The translations under genes and the position numbers were made by a program. DNA of 64,000 nucleotides, from contig NZ_JAFHAP010000009.1 of the NCBI RefSeq assembly GCF_016938855.1, positions 1 through 64,000 on the forward strand. Reading direction: 5' to 3'. Positions 8,642 through 17,831 of the stretch are shown piece after piece. A model generated the notes under the pieces. That model made no database searches. It was given only the letters and a program-made list of their open reading frames with translations, and had not been told where the DNA came from. The stretch comes from Polycladomyces zharkentensis (GTDB lineage Bacteria; Bacillota; Bacilli; Thermoactinomycetales; JIR-001). Numbering within the stretch: the first letter of the stretch is position 1; every line of letters begins with the position of its first letter.

Positions 8642-9985
8642 ATGGGTAAGTATTTTGGAACAGACGGTGTACGAGGGGTGGCCAACCGCGAGTTGACGCC
8701 GGAGTTGGCGTTTCGTCTCGGCCGCTGCGGTGCGTATGTGTTGACGCAAACCAAAGAGCGTCCGCGCGTGGTGGTGGGACGTGATACCCGTCTGTCCGGT
8801 CAGATGTTGGAATCCGCTTTGATTGCGGGAATGTTGTCCATCGGTGTGGACGTAATCCGCGCAGGCGTTGTCAGCACACCGGGTGTGGCCTATTTGACAC
8901 GTCACTGTGAAGCGGATGCGGGTGTGATGATTTCCGCGTCCCACAATCCGTTCCAAGACAATGGGATCAAATTTTTCGGTGCGGATGGTTTCAAGCTGTC
9001 GGATGAAACCGAGGCTGAGATCGAGAAGTGGCTGGATGAGCCGGAAGATCGCCTGCCGCGGCCGGAAGGAGAGGGAATCGGGCGGATCGTCGATTACCCC
9101 GATGCGGCACAGCACTACCTGGAGTACTTGAAAACCACGATCAATACGGATTTGTGCGGTATGCACATCGTGGTGGATTGTGCCAATGGGGCGGCATCGG
9201 ATTTGGCTCCCCAACTGTTGCGTGAGCTGGGTGCGGATGTGACGGTGCTCGCCGCTGAGCCGGATGGTGTCAATATCAATGTGCACAGTGGCTCCACCCA
9301 CCCGGAGAAACTTCAGCAGGAAGTGGTCAACCGCCAGGCGCATCTGGGACTGGCGTTCGACGGGGATGCCGACCGGTTGATCGCCGTGGACGAAAATGGC
9401 GATTTGGTGGACGGCGATCATATATTGGCGATTTGCGGGAAATATCTCAAGGAAAAAGGGCAATTAAAAGGGAATACGGTCGTCGCCACGGTGATGAGTA
9501 ATATCGGCTTTTTCAAAGCACTGGAGGAGTTGGGAATCGCCGCGGAAAAAACCAAGGTGGGCGACCGCTATGTGATGGAAGCGATGCGGGACGGTGGCTA
9601 CATTCTCGGCGGTGAGCAGTCCGGTCACATCATCTTCTTGGAACACAACACGACGGGAGACGGGCTGTTGACCGCACTGCAGCTCTTGCAGGTTGTCAAG
9701 GACAAGGGCAGCACCTTGAAGGAGCTGGCGTCCATTGTGACCAAATACCCGCAAATTCTGGTAAATGTACCCGTCAAAAAGAAAGAGGGCTGGGATCAAA
9801 ACGAAGCGATCCGCAGCAAAATCTCGGAAGTGGAACAAGCGCTCGGAAACGAAGGTCGCGTGTTGGTGCGTCCGTCCGGTACGGAACCGCTCATTCGGGT
9901 AATGGCGGAAGGGCCTGATGTAAAAGCGCTGCAAAGATATGTAGAAAGCATCGCGGAAGTGGTACGCGAACAATTGGCGTCCTGA
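8642..9985 (+). CDS. glmM: Phosphoglucosamine mutase
   Basis: Interconverts glucosamine-6-phosphate and glucosamine-1-phosphate on the way to UDP-GlcNAc, peptidoglycan and teichoic acids. The 447-aa protein has the phosphohexomutase landmarks: the phosphoserine loop ISASHNP (Ser100), the metal loop DGDADR (near residue 240), the sugar loop GGEQSGH (near 326) and the phosphate-binding RPSGTEP near the C-terminus. An AAGGAGG site lies 8 bases before the ATG. The 107-bp gap after cdaR holds no evident terminator, so it is probably co-transcribed with cdaA-cdaR. GlmM also binds and inhibits CdaA in other firmicutes, which makes the linkage functional. Confidence 0.97.
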   Translation: MGKYFGTDGVRGVANRELTPELAFRLGRCGAYVLTQTKERPRVVVGRDTRLSGQMLESALIAGMLSIGVDVIRAGVVSTPGVAYLTRHCEADAGVMISASHNPFQDNGIKFFGADGFKLSDETEAEIEKWLDEPEDRLPRPEGEGIGRIVDYPDAAQHYLEYLKTTINTDLCGMHIVVDCANGAASDLAPQLLRELGADVTVLAAEPDGVNINVHSGSTHPEKLQQEVVNRQAHLGLAFDGDADRLIAVDENGDLVDGDHILAICGKYLKEKGQLKGNTVVATVMSNIGFFKALEELGIAAEKTKVGDRYVMEAMRDGGYILGGEQSGHIIFLEHNTTGDGLLTALQLLQVVKDKGSTLKELASIVTKYPQILVNVPVKKKEGWDQNEAIRSKISEVEQALGNEGRVLVRPSGTEPLIRVMAEGPDVKALQRYVESIAEVVREQLAS

Positions 9986-10168
9986 GCAGCGTCCGGGTAC
10001 AGTCGCATAAGCCGTCTCCCTGCCCCTGCACGAAAGCGACGGGCGGGAGACGACCTGTTCGCCTTTACAATGAATCGATTATTGCGTAAGATAATAAATA
10101 GTTTTTTATATTTAAGGGAGGTGATGTGGAAAAAACGGGTGGTGGTTCGTGTTCCGGTTTTGTCGTCA

Positions 10169-10328
10169 AGCGCCAGGACTGCCGGTGAAGGCAGTTGACG
10201 AGGTGGAGGACGATCGATTTTTCGGCGGATACCTCCCGGCCCGGCATCGGGGCCGCCGAGCCGAAACACAAAAGGAAGAGGCGACTCTTCCCACAAAGGT
10301 TTCGGCACGATGCCGCAAGTCACGTCGG
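10169..10328 (+). ncRNA. glmS ribozyme (GlcN6P-activated self-cleaving riboswitch)
   Basis: Leader RNA of glmS that cleaves itself when glucosamine-6-phosphate binds as cofactor, leading to mRNA decay and lower GlmS. The sequence has the conserved core: AAGCGCCAGGACT at the cleavage site (cut expected between A10169 and G10170), then TGACGAGGTGGAGG (10197-10210), TTCGGCGGAT (10221-10230) and CCTCCCGG, and downstream ACAAAGG and TGCCGCAAGTCAC for the P3/P4 domains. It lies about 100 bases upstream of glmS on the same strand. Ends are set by motif and may be off by a few bases. Confidence 0.95.
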
Positions 10329-10432
10329 TTTGAAAATAAAAACACAAATAGCGAGCACGGTAGAGAAAAAATGAAGAAGAGAGAGGAGAAACCTCTCCGG
10401 CTCTGTCAATTGAAGGGGGTTTGGTGAAACCG

Positions 10433-12259
10433 ATGTGCGGAATCGTTGGATATATTGGGCCGAAACAAGCCCAGGAGATTTTGTTGGAAGGCCTGAGCAA
10501 GCTGGAATACCGTGGGTATGACTCCGCGGGATTGGCGGTTTATAACGGCGAAACCATTGGTGTGCAAAAATCCAAAGGACGACTGAGCGAGCTGGAAGCA
10601 CGGCTGAAATCCCGCTCCCTGCCTGGCAATCTGGGGATTGGCCATACCCGCTGGGCAACTCACGGGAAGCCTTCCGATGAGAACTCGCACCCGCATGTGG
10701 ACCAAGAGCAACGGTTTGCTGTCGTTCACAACGGGATTATCGAGAATTATCTCGAGCTGAAAGAAGAACTGCAAGCAAAGGGGCGCGTGTTCACCTCCGA
10801 GACGGACACCGAAGTGATCGCTCATCTTCTCGCCGATCTGTGGGACGGAGATCTGGTGTCCACGGTGCAAAAAGTGGTTGCCCGATTGGAAGGGGCTTAC
10901 GCGCTGGGTATCATCAGTGAGCATGAACCGGACAAAATGGTGGCGGTCCGTTTGGCCAGTCCGTTGATCGTCGGTGTGGGCAAAGGCGAAAACTTTATCG
11001 CTTCGGACATCCCGGCCATCTTGAAACACACGCGTGACATTTACGTGGTGGAAGACGGAGAAATGGCCGTCATCACACGGGACGACGTACAATTGATGAA
11101 AATGGACGGCACCCCGGTCCAACGGGACATGCTGCACGTCGATTGGGATGTCGTCACCGCTGAAAAAGGCGGTTACGATCATTTCATGCTGAAAGAGATC
11201 TACGAACAGCCCAAAGCGATCCGGGACACCATGGCCGGTCGGGTCAAAGATGGCCAAGTGGATCTGTCCCGCGAAATCGGGTTGAGCGAAGATCAGATCA
11301 ACAAAATCGAACGGATTCATATCGTGGCGTGCGGTACCGCGTATCATGCGGGGCTGGTCGGAAAATACGTGATCGAAGACTTGGTACGGATCCCGGTTGA
11401 GACGGACATCGCTTCTGAATACCGGTATCGCAACCCGATCATCACCCCGAATACGCTCGTGGTCGTCATCAGCCAATCGGGCGAAACGGCAGACACCCTG
11501 GCTGCACTCCGTGAAGCGAAAAAAGCGGGGGCTCGCGTACTGGCGATCACCAACGTGGTGGGTAGCTCCGTGGCTCGTGAAGCGGACGATGTGATCATCA
11601 CCTGGGCTGGACCGGAAATCGCGGTGGCCTCAACCAAAGCATATACGTCCCAATTGATTGCCATCTACCTGCTGGGAGCCTATTTTGCCCGCATCCGTGG
11701 CACACGGGCGGAAAACGAGTTGGCCCACATTGTCACCGCGTTGCAACAATTGCCGGAAAAAGCGGATCAAGTGTTGAGCGACACCACGTCCATCCAGGAG
11801 TTTGCTCAGGAAATCGCCCGTCACGAAGACCTGTTCTTCCTGGGTCGCGGATTGGATTATGCGGTCGCCTTGGAAGGGTCACTCAAGCTGAAAGAAATCA
11901 CCTACATCCACTCCGAAGCGTATGCGGCGGGTGAATTGAAACATGGCACCCTGGCCTTGATCGAAGAAGGCGTGCCGGTGATTTCGCTGGCCACCCAGGA
12001 AGCGATCTACGATAAGATGGTCAGCAACATCATCGAAGTGAAAGCCCGCGGTGCGCGCGTGTTGGGATTGGCGCTGGAAGGGGATCAGGAACTTCATAAA
12101 TCAGTGGATCGGGTGTTCACCATTCCGAAAACCCTGCCGCTCCTGACACCGGTCTTGGCGGTGATTCCGCTGCAATTGATCGCTTATTACGCTTGTGTGT
12201 CCCGTGGATATGACGTCGACAAACCGCGCAACCTGGCCAAGAGTGTAACCGTGGAGTAA
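10433..12259 (+). CDS. glmS: Glutamine--fructose-6-phosphate aminotransferase (isomerising)
   Basis: Makes glucosamine-6-phosphate from fructose-6-phosphate and glutamine, the committed step to amino sugars. The 608-aa protein has an N-terminal Ntn glutaminase domain starting with the nucleophile Cys2 (MCGIVGYIG), followed by GHTRWATHG and NGIIENY, and two SIS domains (SQSGETADTLAAL near residue 350; a second ending in the LAKSVTVE tail). In-frame TTG and GTG codons lie 12 and 9 bases upstream, but the cysteine must become N-terminal after Met removal, so the start is the ATG at 10433. A GAAGGGGG site precedes it. Expression is expected to be controlled by the upstream ribozyme. Confidence 0.98.
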   Translation: MCGIVGYIGPKQAQEILLEGLSKLEYRGYDSAGLAVYNGETIGVQKSKGRLSELEARLKSRSLPGNLGIGHTRWATHGKPSDENSHPHVDQEQRFAVVHNGIIENYLELKEELQAKGRVFTSETDTEVIAHLLADLWDGDLVSTVQKVVARLEGAYALGIISEHEPDKMVAVRLASPLIVGVGKGENFIASDIPAILKHTRDIYVVEDGEMAVITRDDVQLMKMDGTPVQRDMLHVDWDVVTAEKGGYDHFMLKEIYEQPKAIRDTMAGRVKDGQVDLSREIGLSEDQINKIERIHIVACGTAYHAGLVGKYVIEDLVRIPVETDIASEYRYRNPIITPNTLVVVISQSGETADTLAALREAKKAGARVLAITNVVGSSVAREADDVIITWAGPEIAVASTKAYTSQLIAIYLLGAYFARIRGTRAENELAHIVTALQQLPEKADQVLSDTTSIQEFAQEIARHEDLFFLGRGLDYAVALEGSLKLKEITYIHSEAYAAGELKHGTLALIEEGVPVISLATQEAIYDKMVSNIIEVKARGARVLGLALEGDQELHKSVDRVFTIPKTLPLLTPVLAVIPLQLIAYYACVSRGYDVDKPRNLAKSVTVE

Positions 12260-12273
12260 TCCAAAACAAAGTG

Positions 12274-12306
12274 AAGCCTGCAGCCATCAGGGCTGCAGGC
12301 TTTTTA
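12274..12306 (+). terminator. Intrinsic terminator of glmS
   Basis: AAGCCTGCAGCC and GGCTGCAGGCTT form a 12-bp stem, followed by a T-rich tail, 14 bases after the glmS stop. Confidence 0.93.
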
Positions 12307-12649
12307 TTTTCCTTTAATGATCGTATGATTCAATGTCATCAGGTTTGTACTTCTGATCTTTTTGGGAGGGGAGTAAAACATGCGATTGGGCATTTCTTCT
12401 CTATGATTCAGGCATAAGCCCAAATTCGGGTGAATGTGTGGTTCAACTGGAATCAACCGCTCCAAATGGATATTGGGATTGATTGAAATATTAATGAATG
12501 AATGCGAGAGCAAAAAGAGGGTATTTTTCCCAAAGATCCTTTGCCCATGCCTTGAAAAAGCGAATAGGAAATTAACCAGAATTCGTCAAAAATTTTCTTG
12601 TCTCAATGATCGATTCTTCCTGTAATATAGAAAAAGAGGCCTTATACAA
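12307..12649. other. Intergenic region with candidate promoter
   Basis: A 69-codon frame on the minus strand (12304-12513) is open but has no recognisable family and no clear ribosome binding site. At 12598-12626 TTGTCT and TGTAAT are 17 bases apart, a candidate sigma-A promoter for the gene at 12650. The rest is AT-rich with nothing recognised. Confidence 0.45.
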
Positions 12650-14224
12650 ATGCAAAAAGGTGAATGGGAGAGGCGAACGAGGTTGAACTGGTGGAATCGC
12701 ATTGCTCAGTATTCACAAAAGCAGTTGGAACAGGAGTTGACGCGACGGGAAGCGATAGAGAAATTGACCCGGTTGATGGGGATGGTTGTGGGGTCCAGCA
12801 CCCTCGCACCTGATTTCCTCAAGACGTTGTCGTTGTTTGTGGGCCAATCCAATCATTTGCATTTGTTGCAGGGGAGCCAATCGTCGCAAGTCGAACCGTC
12901 ACATGCAACCAGCATCCGCGAAGAAAACCGCAAACCGGGAACGAACAATTGGAAGATCTCGATTCCCGGCAAGCACCTGTTGCAGGGTTATGCTTCCGCC
13001 GTATCAGTCCGTCCCGGCAACTGGATCACGTTTTACGTTTCCAGCCAGAAGCCGTATCGGATGGAGATCTATCGGATGGGGTGGTACGGTGGGCGAGGGG
13101 GACGTTTGGTCGAGAAAATCGATGGACTTCCGGCCGTATCACAGCCATCGACGCCTGATCCGGAAACGATGGACGCCGGTTGGAAGCCGACACACGCCAT
13201 TCGCATTCCCCATCATTGGACGACGGGTTTTTATCTGAACAAACTGGTGGACGAGGAAGGTCGACAAAGCTATATTCCGTTTGTTGTACGTCAATCCGTA
13301 CCGCAAGCCGATTTTGCCGTCTTGATCGCAACCAACACCTATCACGCCTACAACGCCTGGGGTGGCAAGAGTTTGTACTCCTACAACAGCACCGAAGGCA
13401 TTCAATCCGCCAAAGTTTCGTTCAACCGCCCATTTGATGACTATTTTGGTGCAGGCCAATTTTTCAAGTTTGAGTACAACCTCATTCGCTGGCTGGAGAA
13501 AAAAGGGTATAGCCTGACCTATCTGACAGACACGGACGTGCATCTCGGTCTGCTTGAGAAAGCGCAGATCAAAGCGTTGATTATTGCGGGACACTCGGAA
13601 TACTGGTCGATGCAGATGCGCAACAGCATCGAGACGCTCACCGACAACCGCATCAACTTGGCGGTGTTCGGTGCCAATGTCGGGTACTGGCAGGTCCGAT
13701 TTGAACCGGACAAAGAGGGACGCCCCGATCGTGTGATGGTATCCTACAAACAAAACGCCGATCGCGATCCTTACTACTATATCCATCCGGAATTGGTCAC
13801 GACGCGTTTTCGTGATAAGCCTGTATTGAAGCCGGAAGATCAGGTTTTTGGCATCATGTATTGTGGAATCCCGGATCATACGGCTCCAATGGTGGTGGCG
13901 GATCCCGATCATTGGATATATGAAGGAACCGGTTTGCGGAAAGGCGACAAGATTCCAGGTGTTGTCGGCGGCGAGATCGATCGTTATGGTGGCAAGATCC
14001 CGGGTGTTCAGGTCATTGCTCATTCGCCGACCTATTGTTACGGAAAACCCACCTATGCCAATGTGGTTTGGTATCCGAAACCGGGGGGCAAAGCGGCATT
14101 TGCCACAGGGACGTTTTATTGGAGCTGGTTCCTGGATCCGTTTGGTCACACGGCACAGGCGGCGTACAATGCCAAGGTGGATCGGATGACGACCAATGTG
14201 CTGGAACGGCTGAAGCAATCATAA
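12650..14224 (+). CDS. N,N-dimethylformamidase beta-subunit-like protein
   Basis: The protein of 524 aa resembles the C-terminal region of the large subunit of N,N-dimethylformamidase, a glutamine-amidotransferase-like fold. Visible motifs are IYRMGWYGGRGGR (about residue 140), ATNTYHAYNAWGGKSLY (about 227), a central TDTDVHLGL, and GHSEYWSMQMR (about 318). The N-terminus is long and charged, then has TRREAIEKL followed by a hydrophobic run (LMGMVVGSSTLAP, to about residue 54), which looks like a twin-arginine export signal with an unusually long n-region. No small-subunit gene is adjacent. The true substrate is unknown; the family also contains uncharacterised secreted proteins. The gene stands alone between two terminators. 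Confidence 0.7.
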   Translation: MQKGEWERRTRLNWWNRIAQYSQKQLEQELTRREAIEKLTRLMGMVVGSSTLAPDFLKTLSLFVGQSNHLHLLQGSQSSQVEPSHATSIREENRKPGTNNWKISIPGKHLLQGYASAVSVRPGNWITFYVSSQKPYRMEIYRMGWYGGRGGRLVEKIDGLPAVSQPSTPDPETMDAGWKPTHAIRIPHHWTTGFYLNKLVDEEGRQSYIPFVVRQSVPQADFAVLIATNTYHAYNAWGGKSLYSYNSTEGIQSAKVSFNRPFDDYFGAGQFFKFEYNLIRWLEKKGYSLTYLTDTDVHLGLLEKAQIKALIIAGHSEYWSMQMRNSIETLTDNRINLAVFGANVGYWQVRFEPDKEGRPDRVMVSYKQNADRDPYYYIHPELVTTRFRDKPVLKPEDQVFGIMYCGIPDHTAPMVVADPDHWIYEGTGLRKGDKIPGVVGGEIDRYGGKIPGVQVIAHSPTYCYGKPTYANVVWYPKPGGKAAFATGTFYWSWFLDPFGHTAQAAYNAKVDRMTTNVLERLKQS

Positions 14225-14225
14225 C

Positions 14226-14264
14226 AAACCCCTTCACCGGTATTGCCGGTGAAGGGGTTTGGTT
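14226..14264. terminator. Bidirectional terminator between convergent genes
   Basis: AACCCCTTCACCGG and CCGGTGAAGGGGTT form a 14-bp stem with T-rich sequence on both sides. It separates the gene ending at 14224 from the minus-strand gene ending at 14267. Confidence 0.9.
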
Positions 14265-14266
14265 TA

Positions 14267-14821
14267 TCATACATGGTTTCGGCAGATGTATACGAAAGCG
14301 GGCGGAATGTTCCATGGCGTGAACACGATTTCAACTGAAGGGAACTGTTGCTCCAAATGCTGCTTCATCTGAAGTGTGTATTGGAACGTGATGAAAAGGC
14401 CGTTGGGTCTCAGCGAACGTTGCACTTCGCGCAAAATTCTGTCTCGCAGTGGTGGGGAGAAGTTGGCGAACGGCAGTCCGCTAAGTATGCAGTCTGCTTG
14501 TCCTAAGTCATGTTTGTGGAGTTCGCGGGACAAATAACGGGCATCAGAGGCGAAAAGGAGATCAGGATACGCCGTTTTCAGACGATTCCGCAGCTGCGTA
14601 TCCTTTTCAAAAATCAGGGCGTGACTGTCCGCCTTTTTCCATCGCTGAATATATCGTGTCAATGCACCCGTTCCCGCACCCAGCTCCACGATGACGTACG
14701 AGTGTTTCCAATCAATGGGTTTCATCATCTCATGAGCCAAAAAAGGCGAACTGGGTACAATGCTGCCAATGCTTCTGGGGGATCGCAGGAATTTTAGCAA
14801 AAAGACGGCGTGATCCAGCAC
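14267..14821 (-). CDS. Class I SAM-dependent methyltransferase (phospholipid N-methyltransferase-like)
   Basis: Small methyltransferase of 184 aa. The SAM-binding motif I, IVELGAGTGALTRYI, lies at about residues 44-58, followed by an acidic residue after the second strand (IFEKD, about 72). The LSGLPFANF segment (near 113) sits where the rRNA adenine and phospholipid N-methyltransferase families carry their catalytic loop. An N-terminal FLLKFLRSPRSIGSI segment is typical of small phospholipid methyltransferase-like proteins. The start is GTG with AAGGGAG about 9 bases upstream. The acceptor cannot be told from sequence; phosphatidylethanolamine is one option. Confidence 0.75.
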   Translation of the reverse strand: MLDHAVFLLKFLRSPRSIGSIVPSSPFLAHEMMKPIDWKHSYVIVELGAGTGALTRYIQRWKKADSHALIFEKDTQLRNRLKTAYPDLLFASDARYLSRELHKHDLGQADCILSGLPFANFSPPLRDRILREVQRSLRPNGLFITFQYTLQMKQHLEQQFPSVEIVFTPWNIPPAFVYICRNHV

Positions 14822-14888
14822 AGAAAAACTCCCTTCTCTTCTTTCATTCTATTATATTGATTGTGAAAGGGAGATCATAGTCTTTTTA

Positions 14889-14936
14889 AGAAAAAAGGGT
14901 GGCCTTTTCCTGCGACAGCGGGAAAGGACTCACCCC
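14889..14936 (-). terminator. Intrinsic terminator downstream of the 14964-15713 operon
   Basis: Read on the minus strand, GGGTGAGTCCTTTCCC and GGAAAAGGCCACCC pair with a few mismatches, followed by six T. It lies 28 bases after the stop of the gene ending at 14964. Confidence 0.75.
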
Positions 14937-14963
14937 GAAAAATGGACAAAAACCACATCCGAT

Positions 14964-15407
14964 TCAGGAGAATCTGAATGTCACAACCAAGATGATCAGC
15001 GTTAAAATCGCCAAAGAGAGATTGAGCCATAGAATGTAGCGCTTGACCGCGTTTCCCGCATCATTTTCTTCTTGTGCTTTCTTCAGCAGTTTGCCGCCGG
15101 CGAAGGAAAACAACAAAACGTAGATCAGAACCCATATGCTGGCGAAGCGCTCTTTGATCAGCAACCACAACGGCTTGTCGCTCCCCCATTCACCGGTTAT
15201 CAGCATATACAGTCCGGTGATGAGCGCCAGTACAGCCGTCGGTACCAGCATGGTCATGTTGGCCCGATGAGCGGCCCGGAGTGACGCTTGTGCATCTGTC
15301 GATTCCCCGCGAACAGTATTCCGAAGCCAAATGGCCATCATGGACAATCCCCCAAACCAAGTGGCGATGGAAACGATATGAATAAACAGGGCGATTTGGT
15401 AATCCAA
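14964..15407 (-). CDS. Four-helix integral membrane protein (CopD/DUF2269-like)
   Basis: A 147-aa protein with four hydrophobic segments: about residues 5-26, 52-71, 84-104 and 124-145. The opening pattern of a histidine in the first helix followed by WFGGL (FIHIVSIATWFGG) is common to small membrane proteins related to the copper-resistance CopD domain and DUF2269. Function is unknown; the histidines could bind haem or metal. The start is TTG with AGGAGG about 9 bases upstream. It follows the HmoA-like gene by 18 bases, so the two form an operon, which hints at a role in haem or iron handling. Confidence 0.65.
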   Translation of the reverse strand: MDYQIALFIHIVSIATWFGGLSMMAIWLRNTVRGESTDAQASLRAAHRANMTMLVPTAVLALITGLYMLITGEWGSDKPLWLLIKERFASIWVLIYVLLFSFAGGKLLKKAQEENDAGNAVKRYILWLNLSLAILTLIILVVTFRFS

Positions 15408-15425
15408 GTGACAATTCCTCCTTCC

Positions 15426-15713
15426 CTACTTGATTAATACTTCGTATGCGGACAGATCGGGTCGGGCGTTTTGATGGCTGCGACCGCCATGAGCCCGTTT
15501 GAAATGTCCGCTTTGCGTCCATTTGACAAAAGCTTCTTTTGATTCAAAAACGGTCTCCACCAACAGATGGGAACCGTCTTCCGCTTTGAGCAGGCGAAAC
15601 GAGACGAACCCGGGCACTTCCTTCATTGATTCCGGCGCCGTACGAAACCGTTCCACCAAGTGTTGCAGTTGTTCCGCGGATTCGATTGAAATGCGGTTGT
15701 TCACCTGATACAT
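15426..15713 (-). CDS. hmoA: Haem-degrading monooxygenase, HmoA/IsdG-like (ABM domain)
   Basis: A 95-aa antibiotic-biosynthesis-monooxygenase-fold protein. The typical pattern is present: an MYQVNNRI first strand, PGFVSFRLL (about residues 33-41), and FVKWTQSGHFKRAH (about 61-74), where a histidine in the F-x-x-A-H motif is the expected haem ligand. Relatives in Bacillus and Staphylococcus open the haem ring to release iron. A GGAGG site lies 7 bases before the ATG. It is the first gene of a two-gene operon with the membrane protein at 14964. It could act on another substrate, since the ABM fold is versatile. Confidence 0.75.
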   Translation of the reverse strand: MYQVNNRISIESAEQLQHLVERFRTAPESMKEVPGFVSFRLLKAEDGSHLLVETVFESKEAFVKWTQSGHFKRAHGGRSHQNARPDLSAYEVLIK

Positions 15714-15852
15714 GTGTATACCTCCGTTCGTTGTCTTCTGGTCGTACTGATATTGTAACAGAAGACGGACGATGAAACGCTTGCAAAGCGTGGCGGGGAA
15801 ACGACAACTTTCAGAAACATGCCGTCCCCCGACATTTCATTTTCAAAATAGT

Positions 15853-15875
15853 GGCTCCATCCGTTGGATGGAGCC
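15853..15875 (-). terminator. Hairpin downstream of pgcA, possible terminator
   Basis: GGCTCCATCC-GTT-GGATGGAGCC is a perfect 10-bp stem. On the minus strand it is followed by ACTATTTTGA, only weakly T-rich, so termination is plausible but not certain. Confidence 0.5.
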
Positions 15876-15992
15876 TTGCTGAGATGATTGGGGCGGTTGC
15901 CAGGACTGTTCGTTTTCAGTGAACCTTTTCCACGAAGCGTAACCGGAATGGTTGGCAGGTAAAAGAGATGGTCCTCCGGTTGCCGCTCCGTT

Positions 15993-17696
15993 TCATTTGG
16001 TCTTTTCGGTGATGGGGCGGATCAGCGATCGGATCGATGTTTGCAACAGGTGCAACTTTTGTTCGGCGCGTTCTGCATCCTCGGCTACCACACTGAAATA
16101 AAATTTGATCTTCGGTTCGGTTCCCGACGGTCGAACGGCTACCCAACTACCGTCTTCAAGGCGGTATTTCAACACGTCCGCATATGGAAACCCGTCGATC
16201 CCTTTCAGATAATCTTGACATTTACGAACGGAAAGACCGCCAAAGTGGGTGATCGGCTTCCCACGCAACCGCTCCATGATGCGGGTGATCGTTTCCTGCC
16301 CCTCTTTTCCTTTCAGGGTGAAAGAGAACAAGTCATCCCGGTAAGTACCGTACCGCTGGTACAGACCGTTCAAAACGTCGATCAGAGTTTTTCCCCGTTC
16401 TGCATGGTAGGCGGCCATTTCGCAACACAACATCGCCGCTTGCACGGCGTCTTTGTCCCGTACAAATGAACCCGCCAGATAGCCGTAGCTTTCCTCGTAG
16501 CCGAACAGAAATGTATGACGGCCGCTTTTTTCGTACTCCGCGATTTTGGCGGCGATGTATTTGAATCCGGTCAAGGTTTCTTCCATCGTGACGCCGTAGG
16601 ATTGGGCGATCGACCGGCCCAAATCCGAGGTGACGATGGATTTGATCACAGCACCGTTGTCAGGCAGGCTGCCCTGCCGTTTCTTCTGTTCCAAGAGATA
16701 ATACAGTAACAATGCACCGATTTGGTTTCCGTTGAGCGGTTGGTATTCTCCCTTGCGAACGCGTACCCATACTCCCAGGCGGTCAGCATCCGGATCGGTG
16801 CCGATTACCAAGTGAGCATCACACTCGCGCGCTTGCGCCAGCGCCATGTCGAAAGAGCGGGGGTCCTCAGGATTGGGTGAGGTGACGGTGGAAAAGTCAG
16901 GATCAGGATGCTCCTGTTCGGGTACGGTATGAACGTATTCATAACCCAGCTCCCGCAAGATGCGGCGTACAGGCTTGTTGCCGGTACCGTGCAATGGCGT
17001 GAACACGAGACGAAGCGGCGTTTTCATCCGTTTTGCCAAGTCGGGGTGCAAGGACAGTGCACGCAACCGACTCGTGTATGCGCTGCGGATGACATCCCCC
17101 ATCATGTGCAGTCGTCCCGTTTCAATTGCTTCTTCCATCGGCATACAAGGGACGGTCAGTTCGTTTTCGACCCGTTCGATTTGCCGGGTGATACGCTGGG
17201 CCGTATCGGAAGAGATCTGCCCGCCATCTTCGGCGAACACTTTGTATCCATTGTATTCCGCCGGGTTGTGGCTGGCAGTGATCATGACGCCGCCCGCCGC
17301 TCCCAGATGGCGAATGGTAAACGACAGCATCGGGGTCGGACACAATTCGTCGAACAGGTAGACCTGGATGCCGTGATGGGCGAACACCCCCGCCGTTTCC
17401 CGGGCGAAATCCAACGAGCCGTGACGGGAATCGTAGCCGATGACGACCCCCTTTTGCGGAGCGCCGGGCTGATCGAGCAAAAACCGCGCAAAACCTTCGC
17501 TGGCACGCCGGACGGTGTAACGGTTCATCCGGTTGGTTCCCGCACCGATCAGCCCGCGCAGCCCTGCGGTACCAAACGTGAGGTGGCGGTAGAACCGGTC
17601 CTCGATTTCCGCTTCGTCATGTCGGCACTTCTCCAACTCCACCTTTAACGCGGGGTCCAAATCGGGAAACGACATCCATCTCTCATAAGCTTGCAT
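15993..17696 (-). CDS. pgcA: Alpha-phosphoglucomutase
   Basis: Interconverts glucose-1-phosphate and glucose-6-phosphate, supplying UDP-glucose for glycolipid anchors, teichoic acid and polysaccharides. The 567-aa protein has FGTAGLRGLIG near residue 41, the phosphoserine loop MITASHNPAEYNGYK (about 138-152), the metal loop DPDADRLG (about 302-309), the sugar loop GYEESYGYL (about 399) and the phosphate loop RPSGTEPKIKFY near the C-terminus. Length and motifs match Bacillus PgcA (YhxB), rather than the shorter GlmM type encoded at 8642. GGGAGTG precedes the ATG. The gene stands alone. Confidence 0.95.
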   Translation of the reverse strand: MQAYERWMSFPDLDPALKVELEKCRHDEAEIEDRFYRHLTFGTAGLRGLIGAGTNRMNRYTVRRASEGFARFLLDQPGAPQKGVVIGYDSRHGSLDFARETAGVFAHHGIQVYLFDELCPTPMLSFTIRHLGAAGGVMITASHNPAEYNGYKVFAEDGGQISSDTAQRITRQIERVENELTVPCMPMEEAIETGRLHMMGDVIRSAYTSRLRALSLHPDLAKRMKTPLRLVFTPLHGTGNKPVRRILRELGYEYVHTVPEQEHPDPDFSTVTSPNPEDPRSFDMALAQARECDAHLVIGTDPDADRLGVWVRVRKGEYQPLNGNQIGALLLYYLLEQKKRQGSLPDNGAVIKSIVTSDLGRSIAQSYGVTMEETLTGFKYIAAKIAEYEKSGRHTFLFGYEESYGYLAGSFVRDKDAVQAAMLCCEMAAYHAERGKTLIDVLNGLYQRYGTYRDDLFSFTLKGKEGQETITRIMERLRGKPITHFGGLSVRKCQDYLKGIDGFPYADVLKYRLEDGSWVAVRPSGTEPKIKFYFSVVAEDAERAEQKLHLLQTSIRSLIRPITEKTK

Positions 17697-17831
17697 GGCG
17701 ACACTCCCGTTTCAGAAATCGTTTTTTCGGCAAACCAACACTTTCATCATGCACGATGGAACGTCAATTGACAATCAACTGCTTCAGGACGAGAGGTGGT
17801 TCTTTCCGTCTGTTTCTTTATTATATTGGTT

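Noticed and set aside
16908-17648. 246-codon plus-strand frame opposite pgcA
   Set aside because: Antisense shadow of a well-conserved phosphoglucomutase gene; Arg/His/Gln-rich composition without motifs.
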